DNA from: Geminicoccaceae bacterium
GTDB taxonomy: Bacteria; Pseudomonadota; Alphaproteobacteria; Geminicoccales; Geminicoccaceae
Length of the DNA: 64,000 nt
Direction: 5' to 3'
Assembly (NCBI GenBank): GCA_028285265.1
Contig: JANQPX010000032.1
Span: forward strand, 366,247-430,246
A model generated the notes under the pieces. That model searched no databases. It had not been told where the DNA came from and was given only the letters and a program-made list of their open reading frames with translations. Made by a program: the position numbers and the translations under genes. Positions 16,893 through 24,410 of this stretch are shown one piece after another; positions within the stretch are counted from its first letter, which is position 1; each line of letters starts with the position of its first letter.

Positions 16893-18587
16893 TTAGTCGT
16901 CGGGTAATGCCAATGGAGCCAGCTCATTGAACCGGTCGCAGGGTCCTGGATTGTCGCTCGATGTATCACCGCCGAGATGACGAATGATGCCGGACACAGC
17001 ATTCAGCGACGTCTGCACGGCCCCCTCGACCCAACCGGGTATCCAGCCGATATCGTCGCCGGCGAGAAAGATACCGCACTGTTCGGGCGGAAGCTCGTCT
17101 TGCATGAAATGACAGTACATGCGGCGGTTATAGCGGTAGTGACCGGGAAGCGCGCCTTTGAAGGCCCCCAGAAAATTGGGGTCATCTTCCCAGGACACGG
17201 TTATCGGATCACCGATGATATGGCGCTTTAAGTCGACTTTCGGATAAATCTGTTGAAGCGCGTCAAGCGCAAGCTGCACCCGCTTTTCCGTTGGTAGTGG
17301 CAGCATTTTGAGCGCATCGCTCATCCAAGCGTAAGAGAGGCAGATCACACCTGGTTTGTCATCCCCGAGATCGAAAAGATACGTGCCGCGGGTGAGCCGG
17401 TCCGTCAGCGTCATGCTCATGACATCACGGCCAGTTTCCGGATCCTTATCTTTCCAAAACGGTCGATCCACCATGACAAAGGTTTTCGAAGACTGCATAT
17501 AGCGTGTACGGTCGAGCGCCATCCAGATTTTCTGGGAGAACAGACGCTCATCACAGTCGATCGAGGTCGTCAGCAACCAACTCTGGCAAGCAACCAGCAC
17601 AGCGTCATAGGACCGATGATCGCCCCAAAAATCGGTCACACCGATCTTGCCGTCCGCGCGCCGCTCCAAGAACGCGACACCGGGCCGAGGCGCCCCCGAA
17701 TGCAGGCTGCTGAGGGAGGTTCCCTTCGGCCAGTGAACGAGCTGCTCTTGAGGTTGTTGCCATAGAGATCTTGGCACCTGCTCAACGCCACCAACGACAA
17801 AATGCTGATCCTCATCGCAGTCGGTATAGACCACGCGCAGAATCTCCAGCATGGAATTGGGAAAGTCGGTGTCCCAACCGCCCGTGCCAAATCCAACCTG
17901 ACCGAAGACCTCGAGATGGCGAAAGCTTCGCCGTCGAAACGCCGCAGACTTGGCGATGAAGCCATAGAATGAGACATCGTCGAACGCTGGTACAAGTTCA
18001 TTCCAGATGGTCTTGATGGTTGGAACATCGCGTGCTCGGATCGCGGCTTGCATCGCGCTGAACGCCGCCTCATCCTCGAGAGCCTCGTGCCATGCTTTGC
18101 CGACGTCTTTGAGGAGCGGCGATAGATCGTCCGCCGTTTCGGCATAAAGGCTTTCACCCTCAAGATCGATCACCGTGCTCGGCGTCACCGGCGCGAGCGG
18201 ATTGGCAAACGGCCGCGTTTCGAGATCGAAGAGGTCGAGATAATGATAGAAGGCGGTGGATGATCTCGGAAAGCGCATGCCACCGAGTTCGGCCACGATG
18301 CCTTCTGCTGCCTTAAAGGGCTCGGAATGCAGGCGCCCTCCGAGACGTCGGCTTTCATAAACGACGGGTTTGAGACCCAGTTTCATCAACTCATAGGCCG
18401 CCGTGATGCCCGCCATACCGGCGCCGATCACCGCGACTTCCGTCCCATGCCGCTCTGCCGGAAGATGCCCAAGACCATGAGGATGATTGATCCACTGGTC
18501 ATAAGCGAAGGGAAAATCAGGGCCAAAATTCGTGATCGGACGCCCGCTTGCTTCGTTGCCGGTCATCGGGTGATGCGCGGCGGTCAT
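16893..18587 (-). CDS. davB: L-lysine 2-monooxygenase (FAD)
   Basis: A 564-residue flavin amine oxidase. Lysine 2-monooxygenase uses oxygen to convert L-lysine to 5-aminopentanamide, the first step of the aminovalerate route. The FAD dinucleotide fold EVAVIGAGMAGITAAYEL and the trailing GGRLHSE are at residues ~50-90, ELGGMRFPRSSTAFYHYL follows, and the C-terminal FAD-contact segment is near IFLAGDDIGWIPGWVEGAVQ. Long blocks such as DRTRYMQSSKTFVMVDRPF match my recollection of Pseudomonas putida DavB nearly unchanged. Tryptophan 2-monooxygenase is the close relative, but the adjacent amidase gene is DavA-like, which supports lysine. The start overlaps the davA stop (ATGA at 18584-18587), so the pair is coupled. 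Confidence 0.9.
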   Translation of the reverse strand: MTAAHHPMTGNEASGRPITNFGPDFPFAYDQWINHPHGLGHLPAERHGTEVAVIGAGMAGITAAYELMKLGLKPVVYESRRLGGRLHSEPFKAAEGIVAELGGMRFPRSSTAFYHYLDLFDLETRPFANPLAPVTPSTVIDLEGESLYAETADDLSPLLKDVGKAWHEALEDEAAFSAMQAAIRARDVPTIKTIWNELVPAFDDVSFYGFIAKSAAFRRRSFRHLEVFGQVGFGTGGWDTDFPNSMLEILRVVYTDCDEDQHFVVGGVEQVPRSLWQQPQEQLVHWPKGTSLSSLHSGAPRPGVAFLERRADGKIGVTDFWGDHRSYDAVLVACQSWLLTTSIDCDERLFSQKIWMALDRTRYMQSSKTFVMVDRPFWKDKDPETGRDVMSMTLTDRLTRGTYLFDLGDDKPGVICLSYAWMSDALKMLPLPTEKRVQLALDALQQIYPKVDLKRHIIGDPITVSWEDDPNFLGAFKGALPGHYRYNRRMYCHFMQDELPPEQCGIFLAGDDIGWIPGWVEGAVQTSLNAVSGIIRHLGGDTSSDNPGPCDRFNELAPLALPDD

Positions 18588-19420
18588 AGGGTGCCTCCTG
18601 CAACATCACGTGGCACCGGTCGTTCCGCCACGAGCGCGCCGTATAGGTCGGGACGTCGATCCTGAAAATAGGTATTGATGGCACGTGACGCGCTCAAACT
18701 TGAGGGATTCAAGTCAGCAACAATCAGCGCCTCATCCCGACCAGCACGGGCGAGTTCCGCGCCATCCGGGCCAATGATACAGCTTTGTCCGAGATAGGTG
18801 AGCTCGCGCTCGGCCCCGACACGATTGGCATAGGTCACAAAGACCTGGTTCTCATAAGCACGGGTCGGCACCAGGCTTCGGGCAATGAAGTCATAAGGCG
18901 CCATCAGCGCTGTGGGTACCAGGATCAAATCGGCCCCTTCAAGCGCAAGAAGGCGAACGGCCTCGGGAAATTCGACATCATAACAGATGAGCAGGCCGAC
19001 CTTGATGCCGTCGATCTCGGCCAAGGTCGGCTGTCCGTCACCTGGGCTGAAAGCGCTGCGATCGATCTCACCAAAGAGATGCATCTTTCGATGATTAGCC
19101 AGCTGCCGCCCCTCCCGGTCGATCAGGAGTGCAGCATTGTAAATGCGGCCATCATCACCCCGCTCTGGATAGCCATAAAGCAGGGCCACGCCGGTGGCCT
19201 GCGCGATGGCGGCGGCCCGCTCGGCCGACGGGCCAGCAACCGGCTCGGCCAATGCCGCCACCGCATCGGCGCCGATGTGATAGCCGGTAAGGTACATCTC
19301 GGGTAACACCAAGAGCCTTGCACCTCTAACGGCCGCATGTCTGGCGACCTCAGCGAGATGATCGAGTTGCTCGGCAACGCCTCCACCGACAGCGCCGCCT
19401 TGATAGACTGCAAGCCTCAT
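18584..19420 (-). CDS. davA: 5-aminopentanamidase (nitrilase family)
   Basis: A 278-residue carbon-nitrogen hydrolase predicted to hydrolyse 5-aminopentanamide to 5-aminovalerate and ammonia. The catalytic triad of the family is visible: Glu41 in LPEMYLTGY, Lys112 in HRKMHLFGE and Cys146 in LLICYDVEFPE. YGYPERGDDG and LVPTALMAPYDF match P. putida DavA. The ATG at 19420 follows GGGGAAAG. It is the first gene of the two-gene davA-davB unit. The next enzymes of the route (5-aminovalerate transaminase and glutarate semialdehyde dehydrogenase) are not in the window. A general omega-amidase role is the alternative. Confidence 0.88.
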   Translation of the reverse strand: MRLAVYQGGAVGGGVAEQLDHLAEVARHAAVRGARLLVLPEMYLTGYHIGADAVAALAEPVAGPSAERAAAIAQATGVALLYGYPERGDDGRIYNAALLIDREGRQLANHRKMHLFGEIDRSAFSPGDGQPTLAEIDGIKVGLLICYDVEFPEAVRLLALEGADLILVPTALMAPYDFIARSLVPTRAYENQVFVTYANRVGAERELTYLGQSCIIGPDGAELARAGRDEALIVADLNPSSLSASRAINTYFQDRRPDLYGALVAERPVPRDVAGGTL

Positions 19421-19703
19421 CGCTTTCCCCTATGCTCGAGAATGGCGGTAGCTTAGCCGTTCCGATCGTGATGATCGACGGTTGTGTGCAGCACATGTTC
19501 GTTAGGCGACGATCCCTGCCTCCAACCACCGAAGATGCGGTTTCCCCTGGCCCGATGATGGCGCCAGCAGCTTTCTGGCCGTCGGTATTCTGAGGTTGGA
19601 GGATGGTGGCACGGTTCTCCCGCGTGTTCAGCTAAACGCACGATCGCGTGGTCACGCCAGACGGTCAGCCGAGCGCCCAGTGTCCCGTGCATGATCGGAC
19701 GGA

Positions 19704-20072
19704 TCAGTCATCCAAGACCTTGCGCGCGATGCGGAAGCATTCCAGGGCCTGCGGCACGCCACAATAAATGCCAACCACATGGATGATGGCCCGGATTTCC
19801 TCTTTGCTCACGCCATTATTGACCGCGCCGCGGCAATGAATCTCCCACTCATGCATCTTACCAAGCGCACCAATCATGGCGAGGTTCATCATGGAACGTG
19901 TCTTCGCATCGATGGTCTCATCACCCCAACCGAAGCCCCAGCACCAGGCGGTCATGGCCTCTTGAAACGGCCTGGTGAAATCATCGGCAGCCGCGAGATT
20001 CTTTTCGACATAGTCAGCGCCAAGCGTGGCTTTGCGTTGCTCAAGTCCGGTCTCGAAAAGCTTATCGTCCAT
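19704..20072 (-). CDS. 4-carboxymuconolactone decarboxylase-like protein (PcaC type)
   Basis: A 122-residue protein of the carboxymuconolactone decarboxylase family and of PcaC length. PcaC decarboxylates gamma-carboxymuconolactone in the protocatechuate branch of the beta-ketoadipate pathway. The core segments RSMMNLAMIGALGKMHEWEIH and GVSKEEIRAIIHVVGIYCGVP match the family, with the conserved Glu/His in the first and the helix after GV in the second. The ATG at 20072 is preferred: AAAGGAG lies six bases before it, whereas it directly abuts the other ATG at 20078. No other pca genes are nearby, so the pathway link is uncertain. Confidence 0.85.
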   Translation of the reverse strand: MDDKLFETGLEQRKATLGADYVEKNLAAADDFTRPFQEAMTAWCWGFGWGDETIDAKTRSMMNLAMIGALGKMHEWEIHCRGAVNNGVSKEEIRAIIHVVGIYCGVPQALECFRIARKVLDD

Positions 20073-20434
20073 GGTCATCTCCTTTCAGATGCGAGAGGTT
20101 CTAGGGGTCCGGCGTTTCGAACGCGACCTGTTCTCGAGCCCCTTTCATTGGTGACTTTTGACGCATGATGCCGAGGGAAGGTGACATAGACGATCCTTAC
20201 CGCGACATCGGATGCGCCCAGCATCAGTGCCATGCCGTGATCAGCCACCGCAAGAGCCGAGGCCTCATGAACATCCTTTCGACGCTGCTGGGGCTTTATC
20301 TTTCCCTTCTGGTTAAGCCGGATACCACAGGCGAAGAGGCCGATGGGGCGACGTTACGACGACGATCAACGCCCTGACGAGATCGGCTTGGGTTATGGTA
20401 TCGTCATAAGGGTGGCAGGAACGGGACGGATGGG
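20073..20434. other. intergenic region between divergent genes
   Basis: About 360 bases that must hold the promoters of the PcaC-like gene (leftward) and the CPT-like kinase (rightward). A plus-strand open frame ending at 20377 contains a short hydrophobic stretch (ILSTLLGLYLSLL) after an ATG at 20265, but its tail is unremarkable and the ribosome binding site is poorly spaced. I do not call it a gene. Confidence 0.4.
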
Positions 20435-20995
20435 ATGGCCGAGATCATCTTTCTTCATGGCGCGTCCAGCAGCGGGAAGTCGACCATTGCACGCGCCTTG
20501 CAAGCCCGGATCGAAAAGCCATTTTGGCATATTTCTATTGACCATCTCCGCGAGTCCGGCGTCCTACCGCTGATGCGCTTTCGCAAGGGTGATTTTGACT
20601 GGCGCAGGTCAAGGGCTGCCTTCTTTCACGGTTTCCACATGTCGCTCGCCGCCTATGCCAACGCTGGCAACAACCTCATTCTGGAGCACATCCTCGAGGG
20701 TGAGGGATGGATCGAGCTTCTGCAGACACTCTTTCGGCCGCATGATGTTTTTTTTGTGGCGGTGCACTGTCCCCTCGACGTTCTGATCGATCGAGAAGCC
20801 AAACGCGGCGATCGTCCAAAGGGAAGTGCCAAGCACGATTATGAGACCATCCATGTCGGTCGCCGCTATGACATGGAGTTGAACGGCGACGACGACCTCA
20901 ATACCAATATCGATCGGCTGCTGGCGGCATGGCGGCGCGGTGAACGCTCCTCCGACTTTGCCGCGACGCAATCCGATCATATGGATGGGGGATAA
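20435..20995 (+). CDS. chloramphenicol phosphotransferase-like kinase
   Basis: A 186-residue P-loop kinase of the CPT family. Walker A is GASSSGKST (residues ~9-17). The aspartate in HISIDHLRES corresponds to the family's catalytic region, EHILEGEGW follows, and the Arg-rich lid is near IDREAKRGDRPKG. CPT phosphorylates the 3-hydroxyl of chloramphenicol in its producer, but most bacterial homologues have unknown small-molecule substrates, so resistance should not be assumed. It is a single gene; the ATG is preceded by GGGACGGATGGG. Confidence 0.82.
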   Translation: MAEIIFLHGASSSGKSTIARALQARIEKPFWHISIDHLRESGVLPLMRFRKGDFDWRRSRAAFFHGFHMSLAAYANAGNNLILEHILEGEGWIELLQTLFRPHDVFFVAVHCPLDVLIDREAKRGDRPKGSAKHDYETIHVGRRYDMELNGDDDLNTNIDRLLAAWRRGERSSDFAATQSDHMDGG

Positions 20996-21022
20996 CGGCT
21001 GGATCGTCGGACCGGTATGGGT

Positions 21023-22084
21023 CTATCCAACCAAAGCTTGGACGAGAGCATGGAGATCACCGGCATAACCATAGGACCTGGCCGGCCGGGTCGGGTCCGA
21101 GGTGACGACGACGGTAAGGCCGATCGCTTTCACGATAAACAACATCTGCCCTCCATAGCCCCGCGCATAGACAACATCGTGACCACCTGCCCAGGCCAAA
21201 AACCAGCCATAACCATAGCGATGGCCAGAAAACGGTGACGAGGTTCGAGGTGTCCAGGATGCCGTCAACCAATCCGGGCTCAGCACCTGCTCCGTGTTCC
21301 AACGTCCACCTTGACGCACCATTTCGCCGAAGCGCATGAGCGCAAAGGGCGTGAGCTCCATGTTGTTGCCGCCGAGATAGAACCCTTGGGGATCTCGGGT
21401 CCAGGGCGGGAAGTCGATGTCGAGTGGCTTGCCAAGCCACATCCTTGCGAGCTCGAGAAGGCTTGCCTCTGCCAGCTCGGCAAGAACGGCACCGAGAATA
21501 TGATAGCTGCCTGTCGAATACAGCATGCGTTGCCCCGGCCTTGCGACGAAGGGCCTGCCGAGCGCGTAGCGGACCCAATCATCGCTTGCGATCCAACGCC
21601 CGTAATTGGGGCCAGATGTGCGCTCGAGACCGGCTTGCATCGTCAGGAGATCAGCAAGGGTGATGTCACCAACGCGCGGATCAGCTGACGCTGGGATCAA
21701 ATGAGGCGCCAGATCACCCATGCGTTGACCGACACTGTCGACAACACCGCGATCAAGGGCAATACCGGTCAAGGCGGCAACGATCGTCTTTGAGACGGAC
21801 TTCACGTTGACGGGCTGATTGAGTGGCGAGCCGCGAAAGGCTTCTGCCAACCGAACCTCGCCGTGCTGAACGACGATCAAACCGTGGAGTTGATCCAGAC
21901 GCGCCGCGCGATCAGCGACATTGGCGAGCACGGCTTCATCGATCCGATGCGCCGATGCCCCGGTCGAGGCAAAGGAAACTCTCCCCACGCCCATGAGGCT
22001 CGCGGCACTCGCCGACGCGCCCAGGATCAGCGAACGTCGATCCCATTCACGGATGGTCGATTGGGGATGCAAAACTCGGTCCAC
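21023..22084 (-). CDS. exported serine hydrolase, class C beta-lactamase fold
   Basis: A 353-residue protein of the beta-lactamase/esterase (serine hydrolase) family. An N-terminal twin-arginine-like signal (DRRSLILGASASAAS, residues ~15-29) suggests export, probably by Tat. The nucleophile motif SxxK is S96-V-S-K99, and the YxN-like position is YSTGSYHILG, where the usual Asn is replaced by Thr. HRYGYGWFL precedes the C-terminal GYGGQMLFIV segment, the KTG-equivalent region. The start is a GTG at 22084 with a weak ribosome binding site. Such proteins hydrolyse peptides or esters; true beta-lactamase activity is not indicated. It converges with the kinase gene, 27 bases apart. Confidence 0.85.
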   Translation of the reverse strand: MDRVLHPQSTIREWDRRSLILGASASAASLMGVGRVSFASTGASAHRIDEAVLANVADRAARLDQLHGLIVVQHGEVRLAEAFRGSPLNQPVNVKSVSKTIVAALTGIALDRGVVDSVGQRMGDLAPHLIPASADPRVGDITLADLLTMQAGLERTSGPNYGRWIASDDWVRYALGRPFVARPGQRMLYSTGSYHILGAVLAELAEASLLELARMWLGKPLDIDFPPWTRDPQGFYLGGNNMELTPFALMRFGEMVRQGGRWNTEQVLSPDWLTASWTPRTSSPFSGHRYGYGWFLAWAGGHDVVYARGYGGQMLFIVKAIGLTVVVTSDPTRPARSYGYAGDLHALVQALVG

Positions 22085-22272
22085 CTCGTTGGTTTAAGAC
22101 TGCAAAGCATAGTCCGGCTCTTGCAAGAGATCACGGGCCGGCGATCATGTGATTGGGACCAATCGAGCTAACACCACGTCGACGGCGGCATGGCAGTGCC
22201 TAGAGCATGGCCGAGCAGCAACCTCTCGCGCTACCATCACCGAAACCAAGCCCTGATAGGAACCCGTTGCCC

Positions 22273-23199
22273 ATGTCTGATCTTATCCTGCACCACTATC
22301 CACCCTCGCCAGTCTCCGAGAAAGTCCGCGCTGGTTTCGGTCTCAAATCGTTGGCTTGGCGCTCGGTCGAGCAAAACCGGCTCCCCGATCGCCCGGAGCT
22401 GTTCGCGATGACCGGCGGCTACCGGCGCATCCCGGTGATGCAAATCGGCGCCGATATTTATTGCGACACCCAATGCATCCTGATGGAGCTTGAAGATCGC
22501 TTTCCCGAGCCGAGCTTCTTTCCCAACCAGGGAGCCGGCTTACCCTTTGCGCTATCAAGATGGACCGACGGCTCCCTGTTCGATCTCGCTTTTCGGGTGG
22601 CGCTCGCCCCGGTCGCCGCTGACCTGCCACCCGCCTTCGTTGCCGATCGCGCGCGTCTCTATATCGGTGCGAACGCCGACATGGAAAAAGAGCGAGCTGA
22701 TCTGCCTCACACCCTCGCGCAATTCCGCGCGCAGATCGGCTGGCTGGAGGCGCGGCTCGACACAGGCCGTCCCTACATCCTGGGTGATGTACCCGGCATG
22801 CCCGATCTTTTGGCGTGGTTTATCGTCTGGTTCATCAAGGAACGCTACGAGGATGCGCCGACATTCTTCGCTGAATTTCCAAAGCTGCAAGCCTGGTCGG
22901 ATCGTATGTCAGCTCTTGGACATGGTCGCTCAACGCCGATGACACCGTCGGAAGCGCTGGACATCGCCAAGAGCACGACCTCACCGACGCGTGAAGCCAG
23001 CGATCCCAGAGATCCCCAAGGCCTTACACCCGGTATGATGGTTGCCATTTCTCCGCTTAGCGACAGCGGCGAAAAGCCGGTGGAGGGCCAGCTTCGACGG
23101 GTTAGTCGGGATCGGCTAGCTATCGACAACCAGAACCCGCTTTGTGGCCATGTCGTGGTCCATTTTCCTCGAGTCGGCTATCGCGTGACCGTCTTGTAG
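22273..23199 (+). CDS. glutathione S-transferase family protein with extra C-terminal domain
   Basis: A 308-residue protein. Residues 1-80 are a thioredoxin-like GST N-domain with GYRRIPVMQIGADIYCDTQCI, which carries the cis-proline and the glutathione-binding acidic/polar pair. Residues 90-220 form the helical GST domain with PDLLAWFIVWFI. About 80 further residues follow, unusual for a plain GST, containing GLTPGMMVAISPLSDS and HVVVHFPRVGYRVTVL and predicted to be beta-rich. The ATG at 22273 begins the conserved MSDLILHHYPPSPVSEK; the frame is open 22 codons upstream. Substrate unknown. It is divergent from the serine hydrolase gene. Confidence 0.85.
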   Translation: MSDLILHHYPPSPVSEKVRAGFGLKSLAWRSVEQNRLPDRPELFAMTGGYRRIPVMQIGADIYCDTQCILMELEDRFPEPSFFPNQGAGLPFALSRWTDGSLFDLAFRVALAPVAADLPPAFVADRARLYIGANADMEKERADLPHTLAQFRAQIGWLEARLDTGRPYILGDVPGMPDLLAWFIVWFIKERYEDAPTFFAEFPKLQAWSDRMSALGHGRSTPMTPSEALDIAKSTTSPTREASDPRDPQGLTPGMMVAISPLSDSGEKPVEGQLRRVSRDRLAIDNQNPLCGHVVVHFPRVGYRVTVL

Positions 23200-23312
23200 C
23201 GCTATGGCTTGATGGAAGGCTGCGATAGGATCGTTGGTGAAGACCACGCACGCCGCGCAGCAACGACAGAATTGAATTGCGTAACGAACGCCTTTGGGAT
23301 GGAGCGAAAAAC

Positions 23313-23729
23313 ATGGCCATCATTGATACCGCATCCGCTTTTTTTGACGCCTGCGAAACCGGCAAAGGCTGGGCTGTTTGCGCGCAATACTGTGCAAAGG
23401 ATGCGACCTTTTCATGCCAAGCGCGGGCTTTGGCGGACGTCGGCACGCTTGAAGGCTATACCGAATGGATGAAGGGGCTCCTCGTGCCGGTGCCTGATGG
23501 ACGGTATGAGCTCAAAGGGATGGCGGCCGATGCCGATCGCGACGTGGTGCTCGCCTTTGCGGTCTTTCACGGAACGCACACCGCTGATGGCGGCCCCATT
23601 GCACCCACCGGTAAGAGCGTCGCTGCCGACTATGTGTACGCCATGTCGTTCACCGAAGGAAAGATTACCCATATGACCAAGATCTGGAACGACGAGGAGT
23701 CTCTGCGCGCGCTCGGCTGGGCGCCTTGA
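23313..23729 (+). CDS. SnoaL/NTF2-like fold protein
   Basis: A 138-residue small cone-shaped-fold protein. The N-terminal helix (TASAFFDACETGKGWAVC), the CAKDATFSC segment, GYTEWMKGLLVP and the late strands YVYAMSFTEGKITHMTKIWND follow the NTF2-like/SnoaL pattern. Such proteins may be polyketide cyclases, isomerases or ligand binders; nothing here fixes the function. The ATG at 23313 is preferred because GGAG lies about nine bases upstream. Confidence 0.72.
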   Translation: MAIIDTASAFFDACETGKGWAVCAQYCAKDATFSCQARALADVGTLEGYTEWMKGLLVPVPDGRYELKGMAADADRDVVLAFAVFHGTHTADGGPIAPTGKSVAADYVYAMSFTEGKITHMTKIWNDEESLRALGWAP

Positions 23730-23882
23730 CGCCAAACGCCTATCCATCGATAGCCTAAACCCGAGATGTCTTAGCCAGGGCTCCTTCAGCGAGCATTCGC
23801 GTTGCAGGAAAAGCCGTTTCGTCTGCTGGGGTGAACGACCGCCGCGTCGTTCACAACCTTGGCCGGTCGGTGACCGTCAGCG

Positions 23883-24221
23883 TTACTTTTTCGTCCACTG
23901 GCCATCGCTACCCATCACGAATTGGCCCGTCCCCGCCCGTTCGACCAGCTTCTTGCCGGCGATCGCTGCGACCGCCTCAACCGGAGCGCCGCGCTTGCCG
24001 GCAATCTCCGCATATTTGGCCTTGCGGCCTGCATTGACGTCGCTGATCAGCGCTTGGACGCTTGCATCGTCGGTTACAGCACCGACATAGCCATCCGCCA
24101 TCTCACCGACGAGTCCGGCAGCTTTCGCATCGTCGAGCGGTCCAGCGAAAGCCTTTCCGACAGCGATCGACATGATCGTCAACACAAGTACGGCCCGGAA
24201 GAGACGCCCTACAGTCATCAT
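23883..24221 (-). CDS. ydbL: YdbL family periplasmic protein (DUF1318)
   Basis: A 112-residue secreted protein. A signal peptide (RLFRAVLVLTIMSIAVGKAFA) precedes PLDDAKAAGLVGEMADGYVG, the characteristic DUF1318 start, then LISDVNAGRKAKYAEIA. In E. coli, YdbL works with YnbE and YdbH, a large AsmA-like protein that takes part in phospholipid transport to the outer membrane. Here it is the last gene of the same three-gene operon, 11 bases after ynbE. Confidence 0.9.
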   Translation of the reverse strand: MMTVGRLFRAVLVLTIMSIAVGKAFAGPLDDAKAAGLVGEMADGYVGAVTDDASVQALISDVNAGRKAKYAEIAGKRGAPVEAVAAIAGKKLVERAGTGQFVMGSDGQWTKK

Positions 24222-24232
24222 GACATCAGCTC

Positions 24233-24409
24233 CTAAAACAGATCCTCATTATCCTCGAACAGACTTTCGACGTCCTTCTCCACCTTCACCCGCACTTCCT
24301 GTTCGATCTTGACATTGAGATTAATCACGATCGGATCCTTAGGGGCCTCAAGCGCAACGCGGGGCTGACAGGCCGCCAAAAGGCCTACAGTCGCCGTCAG
24401 CAACGCCAT
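24233..24409 (-). CDS. ynbE: YnbE family lipoprotein
   Basis: A 58-residue lipoprotein. MALLTATVGLLAAC forms a minimal signal with lipobox LAAC (Cys14). It is followed by the YnbE signature: ALEAPKDPIVINLNVKIEQE and KDVESLFEDNEDLF. YnbE is an outer-membrane lipoprotein proposed to pair with the C-terminus of YdbH and complete its hydrophobic groove. The start is only two bases from the ydbH stop, so translation is coupled. The same frame is open far upstream, but everything before this ATG is antisense or shadow to ydbH. Confidence 0.9.
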   Translation of the reverse strand: MALLTATVGLLAACQPRVALEAPKDPIVINLNVKIEQEVRVKVEKDVESLFEDNEDLF

Positions 24410-24410
24410 C

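Noticed and set aside
20165..20377. A 70-codon frame with a hydrophobic stretch after an internal ATG at 20265
   Set aside because: Poor ribosome-site spacing and an unremarkable tail; more likely chance in a promoter region.
20435..20995. Chloramphenicol resistance gene
   Set aside because: The CPT fold is clear, but homologues outside the producer mostly have unknown substrates, so resistance is not supported.
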